Below are positions 51,988 to 63,937 of a stretch of 64,000 nt of DNA, piece after piece; within the stretch, counting starts at the first letter, position 1, and each line of letters begins with the position of its first letter. Below the pieces are notes generated by a model, which saw only the letters and a list, made by a program, of their open reading frames with translations, was not told the DNA's origin and made no database searches. Both the position numbers and the translations under genes were made by a program. The stretch spans positions 67,872,618 to 67,936,617 of the forward strand of contig NC_059080.1 in assembly GCF_020497125.1 (NCBI RefSeq), written 5' to 3'. The DNA comes from Mauremys mutica. Its lineage: Eukaryota > Chordata > Testudines > Geoemydidae.

Positions 51988-52640
51988 CAGGCTTGCACAA
52001 CTCATAAAGCGGCGAGAGCCATATTACTCTAAAGAAAACAGCCGAGGGCCGAACCCCACCCCCCCAGCCAAAATCCCCCCTCCCCAGCGCCTCCCAGCCC
52101 CCCTGAAATACCCCTCCTCCAGCACTGCCCGCCCCGTGGAAACAAACCCTCCTTCCCCAGCGCTGCCCCACCGAAACAGGGGTATTGAACCTTGATATAT
52201 AGCAGGCCCCTAAGGTAGTATAATTAAAGTAAAAGAAAAAATGTCTTTATGCTAGAAGTAGACTAAGATCTTCCCCCAACTTTGTAATCAATTGCCCTGT
52301 TGAATGAACGAGGTGTGGATGAGGAAGGCGTGGAAGGCAGCACCTCCAGACAGCTGCAACCCTTGGAGAGGGGATGGGAGCCAGACCAGATCAGTAGAAC
52401 AGGTCAGCCACCGACTCGTAGCTCGCCACCTCAGCCCCCCCTTCCCTGCCGGCGGCTCACCTGCCCCCCGCACTGCCCGCCCACTCACCTCCTCAACCTC
52501 CCACACTTCCCGCTCGCCTCCTCACCACCCGCCACTGCCCACCTGCCTCTTCAGCCCCCCCTCCCTCACCCACCGCTTGCCTGCTCACCCCCCACGGGCC
52601 ACACAGCGAGCCCACGCGAGCTGCATGTTGTGCAGGCCTG
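51988..52640. mobile_element. hAT-like element, family H
   Basis: The termini caggcttgcacaac and gttgtgcaggcctg are inverted repeats. The 8-bp flanks cgatagac at 51980-51987 and 52641-52648 are identical. The C-rich body is split by an unrelated AT-richer insert at 52175-52407. Confidence 0.93.
52175..52407. mobile_element. Unidentified insertion within hAT family H element
   Basis: A 233-base segment of different composition interrupts the C-rich hAT body and is flanked by the 7-bp direct repeat ccaccga (52168-52174 and 52408-52414). It has no obvious terminal inverted repeat or poly(A) and does not show the TG...CA ends of an LTR. The right portion is more GC-rich than the left. Confidence 0.5.
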
Positions 52641-52855
52641 CGATAGACAAATTAAACAAAATCTGGCCTCTGTGGTGACGGTAGGCTAGGAGATGGGTTA
52701 TAAATCCCAATACATCCTGGCATAAGGTGATCACTAGCTGGCCTTAGGAAGAGGTTTCCTCCCACCATATACTTTGGTCTGGGCCAGCATGATGGTTCCC
52801 TCTATTCTAACTACTAGCTGTCTCTTTTTACTGTACTGTTGTCAGTTCCCTAGAG

Positions 52856-53180
52856 CAGGAGTTCTCAAACATCATTACATCGCGACCCCCTTCTGACAAC
52901 AACATTTGCTACCTGACCCAGGAGGGGGACAGAAGCCTGAGCCTGCCCGAGCCCCATCACCCTGGGTGAGTGGGAGGGGCAAAGGCAAAGCCCAAGGGCT
53001 TCAGCCCCAGGCAAGCGGCCCGTAACCTGAGCCCTGCCACTCAGAGCTGAAGCCCCTCAGGCTTTGGCTTCAGCCCTGTGTAGTAGGGCTCAGGCTGTGG
53101 CCCTGGGCCCCAGCAAGTCTAAGCCAGCCTCGGCAACCCCCATGAAAATGGGGTTGCGTCCCGCAGTTTGAGAACTCCTG
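52856..53180. mobile_element. hAT-like MITE, family I
   Basis: The termini caggagttctcaaac and gtttgagaactcctg are perfect 15-bp inverted repeats. The flanks ccctagag (52848-52855) and ccctaggg (53181-53188) match at 7 of 8. The interior is GC-rich and non-coding. Confidence 0.92.
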
Positions 53181-53586
53181 CCCTAGGGTAAACTCTCTCT
53201 ATGAGCCCCCCCCCCCATCTATATGCAAAATTAGCAACCTTCTCTTTTGGTAGGGCGATTCTAGCCCCTTGCTGATTTGGGGGCAAGAGGAAGGAAGAAA
53301 GGGAACCAACATTTCTGTTCTGCATTCTAGTTCTAAGCCTTATGCTCTCTGAATAGAGAGGAAGCTAAGACATGCAATATATACAGACACTAGAGGGAGC
53401 TTCACAAAACAACCAGAAGGGGAAGAGAGAATAACAAGATGGTGGAGATTTGCATATACAGAGTTTGCTTGCACAAAAATTCAATTAATCCTATTTTTGT
53501 CAAACTACATTTTCTGTGTGTGGGGGGGGGGGGTTAGCACATGCTGTGTTTGACAGTGAGAAGAAAACAACCAAATAAAGTGACAC

Positions 53587-53588
<2 letters not shown>

Positions 53589-53619
<31 letters not shown>
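53589..53619. repeat. (TG)n microsatellite
   Basis: Fifteen or so uninterrupted TG units, followed by tatacacacacg, which gives a small palindrome at the junction. Confidence 0.95.
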
Positions 53620-53622
<3 letters not shown>

Positions 53623-54164
53623 CACACACGCTCCCTCTCACCCCTCCTCCTCCCCCGCCCCCATACAGCCTTAGCTATGCTGGCTGTCACTCCACATACA
53701 GAGCTGTGATGGTCCCCAATTCCTCCCCTACCCATCCTGATTGGTGTTCCTTTCCAGAGGACAACTAGTCTGAGGCGATTTCTGTCACATGATGTGTGGA
53801 GGTCGGAGGTTGCCAGCTTACGAGCTCTGTAATGTGCACAGCAGTCTCTCAGGTGAAGCAGGAACCTGGGGCCTGGCTCACTGATTTCCTGCTGTGCTTA
53901 TTTAGTGCCCCTCGGCAAAGCTAAGAATCATTGAAACTGTAAACAATAGTGGCATCAGTCCAAAAGCAGAAACTGCCCAGGGAGAGATGTTGCCTTAATC
54001 TAGATATCAATCTGTAATAGAAATAGTAATTGTAACCATAGACTAGGGTAGAGGGATATACATCAGATAACTTCTAGTTTCTCCCACTTATGTATAGAGC
54101 AAATTTCAGAGGAACTCAACTATTAAACCTCACAAGACATCAGAGCAGTAAGTTGTATACTTGT

Positions 54165-54255
54165 TTTACAGATGGTTGAAATGAGCCACCTTCCAAAGGT
54201 CAACCAGCAGGTTAGTGAGAATAAGACCCAGGAATCCCAACCTCCTGCTCTGCCC
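54165..54255 (-). mobile_element. MIR-like fragment
   Basis: 'ttttacagatggttgaaatg' and 'gacccaggaatcccaacctc' resemble the MIR core and head in reverse orientation. Confidence 0.5.
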
Positions 54256-55589
54256 CTCAGTTCATCAACCCCACTTCAACCTGTAAAAACAAATAAAAGC
54301 ACATCAGTCAGACCTCGTAATAGCTTAGGGAAAAACATTCCAAGTAGACATTAAATACAGACACCACCCTAGCAAACAGTGCCACCGAGCCTCTGAATTA
54401 TGAGAGCTGATAGGAAAACAGAATGTAAAGTGCAGGTATTCTGATGAATACAGTAGTTACAGTAATGTTAGCAGTAAGGGGAATGCATGATGAGGTGTTG
54501 CTATGCTCCCTTTCTTCATGCACAGGTTTGTCTTCATTTTTCATACTCAGCACTAGTATCAAATTCTGTCAATGTCTTAAGGTTTCTTTTCTTATTAACT
54601 GGTAAAGAAATATGCACTGTACTGGTCAGTATGGGGATTATATACTGAGAAGGATAAAATGTAACATCTTCCTCTCCAGAGTTTAGATAATTGGTATTGA
54701 CTTAGACCAAAGACAGTAGACTGGTCTAAACACTTGGAAATCCAAGGTAACAGTAAAATACTGTGACCCATTGGTAAGCCTCTCAGTTGACAATAGTAAA
54801 TCCTCCATTACTCAGACTCTGATCTCCTAATACAATTCAGCTTTAACTTTGGCTGACAATTTCTCTGCAGACACTCCTTCCCAGAACCCATGTTACGAGG
54901 AGGTTGAATTGTCTAAGAAGCAAGAAGGCCCATCACCTCTTCTGTTTTGTTCCCATCACTGGCCACTTAACCTTGACAAGAGCCTCCTGAAAACTAAAAG
55001 CTCATTCTCAAAAAGCTGAGCCTTAGTCTCTAATCATTTTGCTGCAAAGACACTACTGCTACTTGACTGAATTCTAAAATGTGTTATAAAAAGGGTTAGC
55101 CTCCTAACAGTTATCTGGAAAAAAACAATTTTTTTTCCCATTTCTCATATTTTGACCAGTTCTACTCTATAGACAAGTCTGTACCTTCAACCCTCAGCAC
55201 ATTTCATCTCTCATCTGTACAAAATACAGAATCTTCAAGATCCTTCCCTCCTGAGGCTCTATCCACGACCAGTGGACTGTACTAGCAATAATGGGTTGGG
55301 ATCAGTAGTGAGACAAACTAATTTTGAACCTCTCTAAAATTCATCAGTCCAAAAGTTTCACCTTGTTATTGGGTTCCAGTGGTGTCAGAGAGAGGTATTT
55401 AAGTAACGGGCAGCAGAAAAATGATCTACTGCAATAAGCCTCATCACTGTGGTTTCCTTTGGCAATGAATGCTACATTAGTGCAATGAATGCCATGGCTA
55501 AGAGTAAGTATAGTATCTTTTGCAGAGGGAGCTGGGTATATGGATTGGAGACTTACCGCTGGTGCAAGAAAGATATAAACTCTTGCAGT

Positions 55590-55830
55590 ATGGACAGTAC
55601 AAACTGCAAGAGATCTGGGTTCAATCCCCAGATGTCAGACTTCTCAGATGACCTTGGGCAAATCACTTACTAGAACCTTCTAGTTATTGAGCACCTGCAG
55701 CTCCCGCTTACATTAAGTACAGCTGTGGGGAGCCAGAAACTCTGAAAAGCAGTTCTTTAGTGCCTCAGTTTCCCTCCCTGTAACTTAAATATAATTTCCT
55801 GTCACAAGGAATTATTGGATAACATCACTG
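55590..55830 (+). mobile_element. MIR-like SINE, possibly interrupted
   Basis: 'tctgggttcaatccccagat' holds a B-box-like gttcaatcc, followed by 'gaccttgggcaaatcactta'. After an unrelated stretch of about 80 bases, 'gtgcctcagtttccctccct' continues the MIR consensus. The gap suggests an insertion or local rearrangement. Confidence 0.55.
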
Positions 55831-57845
55831 GTTGTGAGATGCCAAGGCGATATAAAGCCAGAGGGAAAAAACTTCACCCATAACCCTTCCCACAGAGACT
55901 ATTGCAGCACAATGATTAGTAACAACCTAACCAGGCTATTATTCAATAGAGGGTAAGCTCAAAGGAGAATTGGGACACAGTGTCCAAAAATCTTGTGTAT
56001 GGAAGTATATTTAATGTACTGAAGTATGCCTGTGCTATGCTGAAATGCAAATCTGCCTTATTGTGGTTCTAATCCCCACGTATGACCTACTAATAAAAAG
56101 AGTTTTTTAATACTTACCATCTGTGTTCAAGCTTGTTTCCCACACTGAAAGCTTGCCTGGTTATAGTTGTGTAGGCATCACAGAGAATATACCTTTCAAC
56201 TGACAAGGCTTGATAATCCCTGAGGGACTTTAAACTGCAAGCTGCAGTTCTCTCACTCTATGCGCGGTAGAGTCAGTTGCCTTACATATGTAATATCTTC
56301 TCATTTCATGTTTGTCATGCAGAGAAGTAAAATCTACACTTCCATCTGATGGTAACTGTAACTCACAGACAATAGGATTTCCAGATGGGTAGCTGTAATG
56401 CATTTTTTCATAATATATTAATACACAGTCCCCCACCTGTTAAGAATAATGAAAGATTTACCATTAAAAAGACCTAGTGGTTCCATTCATGGGTGCTTTG
56501 AAGTAATACATCTTGGAAGACAGTTGACCTTACCATCACCATTTCCTACACATCTCCCTTGTTATTTAGTTGGCATTTGTAACACTCTTGTCCAACACCA
56601 CTCAGCTGTTTACATTTATACTGTCCTTCCCCTACAGGACTAGATCCCCCAGTAGAAAGAAGGGTACATTGTATTGGTGCAAGATAACGGGCAACTTTAG
56701 AACTGGCTATAATGCAGTGTGAACAATTGTCAAGTTTATAACAACACAAGTAAAGAGCTTGCTTAAAAGCAACACAAGAAGTCTATGGACTCAGCTGTTC
56801 TACGTGAGAATGGATATCTGGAGAAATGCTGCAGCTTGGGGCAGGCTCATTTTCCAAGCTAGTGGAGGCCATGAAGCAGAAAACTGTTGTGCCTTGTGAA
56901 AACTGACTTACATCAACAGCAATACCTTTGTCATACTGAGAGGTTCCAATAAGCGAACAGAGCAAATGACAACCACACAGAGGCCTTGAGGTTTGGCAAG
57001 ACAAGGAAGGTAACACAGATGGTCAGTCATTACAGCAAACACACAAGGCTGGGTAAGGAGGTGCAAAACAACCGAATCCATGTCCACTCTCAAATGCTGC
57101 GGCAGGAGTTGAAATCCATTGCTACGGCTATGCAAGTGCAGCATGAAATGTATCAAGTTCTGCAGGCATACATCATAGCCTCCATCCCATAAAACCTTTG
57201 ATCAATATTTTTGGACTCTAAGCAAAAAAGTCAGTCTGCTTTTTGTTTTTTTAAGTTTCTCTCTCCAATTTGGTTAGTGCGGCGCTCCAAAGTGATAAGG
57301 CTTATATCTACCACGAAATAATTTCAACTTTGATTTTTCTTTGACTTTAGAATGATAAGAGATCAAAGGTTTTGCTTACTGCATTGCAGGAGATATTGTG
57401 TAAGTCTTGCTTACAAAATAGCTCTGGTTTTCATGAAAAAGTTTATTTCCCTCCCCCAACCACCGATGAGCAAATGACAACCGTACAGAATAAAAGCTCA
57501 ACTCCTTAGTTCTGCTCACATTCGTTCAACATTTGTGCTAATCAATTACCTTATTTCATGCAATAAGAAAAGAATGAGATTCCTGTTATGCAGCCATAAT
57601 CAGTTACAGTATGAAGCTCTGTCTGTGGAACATTTCTGATTTTGAAAACTAATCATGTGCTTTGCCATTACATTTCTCTTGTAATACATTGGGATTTTAC
57701 CCAACTTTTTTTGTTTGGGGGGGGGTGAGTAAATACATTGATGGCACATTGTAGCCCTAGTTACCACGTTCTTACATTGCAAATGCCAGCCTAATTGTAA
57801 TGTAAGGAACATATTTACGCATGGAGCCAGACCGTGTTTTTCTAG

Positions 57846-57851
57846 TTTATT
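57846..57851 (-). terminator. FARSB: Candidate FARSB polyadenylation signal
   Basis: AATAAA on the minus strand about 100 bases after the FARSB stop codon. A second hexamer on the same strand lies at 57447-57442. Which one is used cannot be told from the sequence alone. Confidence 0.5.
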
Positions 57852-57950
57852 AGAACATTGAAGTATAAATGGATGTTCTCTGCAGAGAGAGACTAAAGGG
57901 TATGGTTGCATGTGAAGTGGATATTTGGAGGTGATATAACAGTTTTGTCT

Positions 57951-58102
57951 TCACAAGAAGGGCTCAATATTGATCTCTAGGGCAGAGCATGGCATGGTGA
58001 GCTCAAATTTGGTGATAACATCAGGGTGAAGGACTCCAAGCTTTCCAATACTTTGACCTTTGGCAAGGATCTCAGCACAACGGCCAGGGAAGAAAGCCGA
58101 GT
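57951..58102 (-). CDS. FARSB: FARSB terminal coding exon (phenylalanyl-tRNA synthetase beta subunit)
   Basis: FARSB is the beta subunit of the cytosolic alpha2beta2 phenylalanyl-tRNA synthetase, which charges tRNA-Phe. Read on the minus strand, a TTTTCAG acceptor ends at 58103. The exon starts with two bases that finish a split codon, then encodes 49 residues: [49 protein letters not shown], stop TGA at 57953-57951. The FFPGRCAEI and [10 protein letters not shown] blocks are hallmarks of the C-terminus of the eukaryotic beta subunit. The exon is intact, with conservative differences from the human form. The gene runs convergently to SGPP2, as in human. I searched by eye for the preceding exon (GFEIIHGLLDRIMQLL-like) between 58103 and 64000 and did not find it. 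Confidence 0.94.
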
Positions 58103-58804
58103 CTGAAAAGAAAGTGAGAGAAAAATCAATATTTCTTCAGGCTAAAAAAGTTAATAGACATTTAACAGTGAGAACAAAGCTTTTATTATTTAACCGGTTT
58201 CTCTGCTAAGAATGGGCTCTCTCACTTTCTAGCATTAATAGATGTGCAATGATTGACAAAACAAGGAAACACTTCAAGTTAAAAATAAAACGTGGAACCC
58301 TAACATGGACATTTCCCCCCACTCTAGAGTTGTTTTGACAAGCATTTTTCCTATAATAGAAATCAGCGCAGATGAGTAAAGTCAGCAGAGAGACACTGAA
58401 GTTAACAAGAAATTTAGCATACTTTAAGTATTATCCAAAACCTGAATGTTTCCCACCTTATTATGTTTAGGAAAATAAAGCTTGCTGTCATCTAAGGGGT
58501 GAGCAGGAATGTCACGCTTGATTACATGCCACATTACTAGTAACATGACCTACATTCCTTATCTGGAGAAGAGCTTTTAAGCAGTTTCATGTATACTGTA
58601 AAACCACAGCAATGACTGACTCAAAGGAAGCCTGAGATCTTCCCCTATATATCTCAAATCAAACATCAAGTTTTTAAATGTTATTTGGTAGTTTTTAAAA
58701 AAAAAATTAGTTGCAACAGTAATAGGGGAAGTCAGCAAAGGAAGAAACATGAGGATTTCTCACTGGGAGCCCTTACTGTCTGGGAACTTATGCACCAACA
58801 TTAA

Positions 58805-59081
58805 GGTCTTGTCTACATAGGAAAGTTATACCAATACAAACTAAATAGTGAATTTAAACCAATATAGTTACACAGGTCTATCCCCCACATTATAAAAGTG
58901 GCTTTTATGTTGGATTAGCTCATGTTACTTTGGAAGGGTTTTAAGCTACATTGAAAAGAGTCACTCTTATACTTGGAAATAGTATACACATGGGGAGTTG
59001 TGTAGGTATAACTACACTGGTTTACAATATCTATACAATTATACCAATATAACTGGTAACACTCTCCTGTGTACACAAGCC
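58805..59081. mobile_element. Harbinger-like MITE
   Basis: The ends ggtcttgtctaca and tgtacacaagcc are imperfect inverted repeats, flanked by TTAA on both sides (58801-58804 and 59082-59085). A 3-bp TTA duplication is the alternative reading. The AT-rich interior carries 'ttataccaatataa'-type repeats in both orientations. Confidence 0.7.
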
Positions 59082-61012
59082 TTAAATGCCACAGATGCAG
59101 AAAGTTCTAATCTGATAAATTTCTGAAACAGTTGATAAGTATTTCCTTCTATCTTCTCTAATAACAAAGTGCAGGATTCACACATCAACAACAGTTCTTC
59201 CCCGTGACTGCTGTAGGCAAACATTACTGGATAGTATTTCCAAGTTAGTAAGATTTAAGATTCCAAAAATTTTTTTTTAGATTCAGGAAAAACATGTTCT
59301 AGGGAGAAGTGGAGAAGGGAGGGAAAATACTGGGAGAAACAACTCTTCCCTCTCTTTTCCTGTCAGGTCAGTCACAAACAACGCCCTAAACTGCACCAGT
59401 AGATGGGAGTTATTTTATTACACCAGAAGGAACCTACAAGGGTCTAGGGTCTATTTGATCTCATCTTAAATTACTAAAAATGAGACCTGTGACTCACGTC
59501 CTAGTGTACTGGGACCTCCTGGACTCAAAGCATATAACTCTGGACTAGAGTGATTTACCCAATGGGACGAGAAGAACGGTAGCTAGTAGCTCTAGCAGAG
59601 TTCCTTGTGTACAGTCCCCTCAAGAGAGGGGAGGGTATCAGGAGTAGGCAAGGCCTCTCAACTCCATTGATCGCCCACACTGTTCTGCTGCTACCCAGAG
59701 GGAGGGTCCAGCTTTCAGCTACATTAATATTTGAATAGATCTCCACTCAGAACTCTGGTGAGTCACCAGGAGACAGTACCACAGAGAGTAGTCAATCCCA
59801 AACTCTACTGCTCCCTACACTTCTCTTCACTGTGTTAAAAAAAACAAACCCACAAAACACTTACAAGAAAATCCAATGGAGCATTCCTTGTACGGTGAGA
59901 ATCAGGGGAAGACACACAGCAGGGGAGAAGCTCATCCCCCTCCCACCCACTTCTGCAGATGCTGTGCTGAGGGGGTAATTCAGCAGACATCCTCTGTAGC
60001 AGGGAGGGTCTCAGTTTTATTGACACTGGTGGGAACTGAGTCAGTGCAGAGCCCTGGGCCCTGCATAAGGCCAGAGATAGATTCCCTAATGGCAGTTTTC
60101 TCTTTGGTTTCTCTAAAGTGCTATTAAAATTCTGGCGGGAATAGGCTCAGGTCATTATAATGTGCTTAGGAAGAGCCATTTAAAATGGCAACATCAGGTC
60201 AAATTCAGCCCTGAACCTCAGGTTCATCTTTTATGAAACTCAAAGAGCCAACAGACATGGGGCCCCAAATTTTCTTCTTCTTTAAAACATCAATGGGAAC
60301 TTATTTTGAAAAGTCCCCCTGCAGTGGTCATAGACAAAGTTTACAAGGGCAAGAATCTGAAAGTAAAAATCAATTATTCTGCACTCACTAGCCAACCTGT
60401 GGGAAATACCAACAGAATGTTAATATATATTTCACTCTGTACTGTTTGTTAAAACTGAAAGTGTTAGTAAAGAATAGTAATAATGTAAATAAGGAAATGC
60501 TTTTAAAAATATTTTGAATGAGAGAATGTCTTTAAATCTAATCGCACTATTCCAGTCTCAGTTATAAGGCCAATCCAACATTGGTATACGTATTTATATT
60601 GGACATTTAAAACTGAAATTATGTGCACCCTAAATTCTACTGAAATGTTGATCTAGCTAAACAGTCTCTTTCTACTGCCAAACTGTTGTACCCAAAATGG
60701 TCCCTTAAAGTAAAACTTGACAAAATAAATTTAGAAAAGCAAAACAAGTGTTGTGTATACTAACCTCTCTTCCACTTTCAATGAAAACCTAATCAAGAAA
60801 TAAAGTATGCTTGCTGTCAGTGATGACAGAGTCGCCCATTTGGTGTATAAAGCTGGTACTGTACAACTTATTTGAATAGGATACAGTGATGTTCTCTTCA
60901 AGACTTGAGTTTTAAATTTAACAAGCACAAGAGCAATGTGTCAATATGGTCTGATAGCAAGAGACTGTGTCAAGGTCATTAAACTGTAGCCAAAAAATGC
61001 TGTTTAACAATA

Positions 61013-61145
61013 TGTCTAGCGGATAGTCAGGAGACAGAGTCAGAACTCCCAATATCTATTCTGCCGATTTCTGTCTGTGCCACTCAGTGTGTAGGAACAT
61101 GTGTTACTTAACCCTCTGGTGCCTCAGTTTTCTGGGTACACCACC
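61013..61145 (+). mobile_element. MIR-like fragment
   Basis: 'gtcaggagacagagtcagaa' followed by 'ttaaccctctggtgcctcag' and 'ttttctgggtacaccacc' matches the order of MIR blocks on the plus strand. Confidence 0.5.
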
Positions 61146-62194
61146 CTCTATCCTTACGTTTAATTGTTTTTAACATGCTTTGAAACCTTTGGATCATGCT
61201 ATAATAATATTGTACTGAGGTCACCCTAAAATAAAATCAGTTTTTGTCACTACATCATTATCATGGCTATACAAACTGCCCCTTCATTAGAAGAGGGATA
61301 TATAACCTATGGTATTCAATGAGTTAATACTAAGCCATATATTTATGCAGGGACCTGATCATCACTCGGCTTAATAAGGATCATATTATACCACATCTCT
61401 CTCCGGAAGTTCTGACATTCATTTGCGCAGCAAAGAGTAGTTGCATAGAGTCCCAACTATAAAAAGGCATATATATACTGGATACTCCTTTGTTAGAGGT
61501 CATAATGAGCGGGGCTGCTGAACTAATTGGTTTCAGAATGGCTGCATTACTGGAAGAGGGCTGTTATTGGTATCAAAGTTAAATAAGTTATTAGCAAAAG
61601 CTTCCATAAAGTAATCCACTGCCACGCCAGTATTTTGTTTTGTTTCTAAAACTGTTGCCTCAGACGAGTTAGAATCATGTGACCAATACACATTCTAGAA
61701 GATGGCACACTTTCTTCAGAATATAAAGCAGTAAGTCATGCTACATGTAGAATATTTTATTTGGACTTCTTTGAGACTGTTACAGAGTTTGCTGTTGTAA
61801 GTCTGCGGGGAGCTTATGGATACTTAATGAAGAGTGGTCACATTTCTGAGGCTTTATGCTGCTTCCCATTGTGTGAAACTGGTTTACACAGGAATAGTCT
61901 ACTAGCCAGGCATTTCTAATATGTACACAACCTAGTCAGCAGTTAGCAAACTTTTTTTTCCCACCTATGCCCAGCTTTGCCCTACCCAAAAGCGGTGGTA
62001 TTAATGAAATTATTCGTGTTTTTAGAAAGATATTCCCCAAAACACTAACATCCTAAACTGGAAACTCTAAAAATTTAGGATGCCATGGGATGAAACGCTA
62101 AACCGGCTACTTTTTTCTAACAAGCAATAATGTGTAATTTGCCATAATCAACCTCTTATAAAAGCAATAACTAAAATTCAGTATTGTACAAGTA

Positions 62195-62280
62195 TTAGTT
62201 TGTAAACTTTTTAGGGCAGGGAGTTTATCCTTGTTTTGTAAAGGCATTTCTTTAGCATTACATGGGTAATGAGCAATAAC
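62195..62280 (+). mobile_element. Possible L2-like tail
   Basis: 'tgtaaactttttagggcagg' resembles the 'gtaagctcttggggcaggga' block of L2 tails, but the downstream part is weak. Confidence 0.3.
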
Positions 62281-63718
62281 GTAGTAAAGGAAGAAAAAAG
62301 ATCAGCTAGAACCTGAACACTGATAGAGGTGTGGTCCCACTAGCCATTACTGGCTGAGAACAGAACAGAACTCACTATGGTTCTGGGGGTTCTCTCTTTC
62401 AGGCTGTTTGTCAGTGTCTTGCTCTTGTTCCCATCAGCTAAGTTTGAAGAATGCACTCTGATTTCATATCTTACTTGGAGGTTCCATGTAGCCTTCAGTG
62501 TGAGGAATTAGACATAAAACTCCCATTAACAGGGGGCATGCTATGGACTCCCAGCGCATGGTGCTGAGAATTCAGCCCTCCATACTAGCTCTTTACTTCT
62601 GTTCATACCCAGTCTGGGATGTCCATTATTTGTCAAATGCAATAGGTGTGCAGGCTACTTTACAAACAAGAAAATCACATAACAGAGATGAGATTCTATA
62701 GTAAATAAAAAATGAGAACAAAGGGGTTGGGGCCATAAGCTCCAGGATCTCTCCTGGACCAGTCAACTTTTGAACTCTGCAGTGGGGAGGCACGGATTCC
62801 TGTTTTGTTTGAATTAAACTGGACTGTTCACATATGAAGTTGAAAATTGACTTCAATTTAATTTTAACACAGCCTCAAAGCAGAAAAGGGTCCAAATGGC
62901 ATTCTCCCAGCAAAGCTAGCAGCAGGCGATTTGTGGTCTGTGTGTGGACATATAGAAACAACAGTAATATCTGTGGCAAGGTTATCTACACAGTCACCTC
63001 AAGAGTTTTATGGTTGTGAAAATCTGTTAAGTCCAAGTTTCTTTAGTGGAGAGGTTTTACTAGTTAAGCAGTCACTAAACTTCACCTCTAAATTACCCGT
63101 AATGATCAACTAGCATACGGACCAGGCCTTAACCCTTTGCTGCTAGGTGAGATTTCACATCAATATTTACTGAAGCAATTATGTTGTAAGTCTCCTAAAG
63201 GAGATCCTGGCTTGTGCCAAAAGCTTATTAAGAGCCCACATTTAGTTAAAGATTGTAATTTACTACTCCATTCACTTTTATGATTAACATTAGATGAAAA
63301 AAAAAAAAAACAGTCTCCTGATTTAACTAATCCCCTCATGCTCTATAAACAAAAACGTCTAACTAGCAGAAATTCAAAAAGCTTCACTTGCAAATACCAG
63401 TTCAAGTGTCTAAAATTCACCTTGAAATCCAGTTAGAGATCTAATACTCATTGCTGATAGAGACTCCTAACATGTCAGAAGAAGCCAAACAAGGGTGGTA
63501 GTGGGGGAAAATCGTCTTTTAATATGTCAACATTATAACCAGCAGCTATGAAAGGGGGTGGGATGAAATGCAATACAATGCCTTTTGACAAAAAGAGGCT
63601 CTAAAGCCAGTAATGTCTTAGGCGTACTACATGCAAGCAACAGACAAAAGCCATATCTTATAGGTGCAAACAAGAATTTAATTTCCAGCACTCAGTGAGG
63701 TGGAAATAATTCCTTTAA

Positions 63719-63937
63719 TTAAAGCTTTTGTAGCATCTCCTCAAAATCTATAATTGTCTTTCTGTGTTCAGACAGTAGGGCCACTTTGATTGCTTTGGGG
63801 GTAATTCTTTGGCCAGTAATCCAATGAAGAACCTAGTCTTTAGCACATTTTCTGGCTAATTGACCTTCAAAAGGCTTGGTGAGCTCTCTAGGCTCTTCGT
63901 TGTCAAACACCTTGCACAGTTTCTTTTCACTGCCCAT
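63719..63937 (-). pseudogene. Unidentified coding-like relic with one in-frame stop
   Basis: On the minus strand an ATG at 63937-63935 opens 34 codons beginning MGSEKKLCKVFDNEEPREL and ending RKCAKD. A TAG follows at 63835-63833. The same frame then stays open for 37 more codons, VLHWITGQRITPKAIKV onward through LLSEHRKTIIDFEEMLQKL, to TAA at 63721-63719. The composition (charged, balanced, not low-complexity) looks like a real protein interrupted by one stop, such as a retrocopy or an old coding fragment. I do not recognise the family. No splice sites or poly(A) tail were established. It lies inside the inferred FARSB intron, on the same strand as FARSB, but does not resemble FARSB. Confidence 0.3.

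Larger units (their letters stand above)
48736..57845. other. Intergenic region between convergent SGPP2 and FARSB
   Basis: No gene is recognised. It holds hAT elements at 50058-50391, 51988-52640 and 52856-53180, a short MITE-like palindrome at 50902-50970, a (TG)n microsatellite at 53589-53619, and MIR-like fragments near 54.2 and 55.6-55.8 kb. Stretches 48.8-50.0 kb and 55.9-57.8 kb show nothing I can identify. Confidence 0.65.

Noticed and set aside
59039..60928. Minus-strand short frames tested as further FARSB exons
   Set aside because: None resembles the expected FARSB sequence preceding FFPGRCAEI, and splice sites are lacking.
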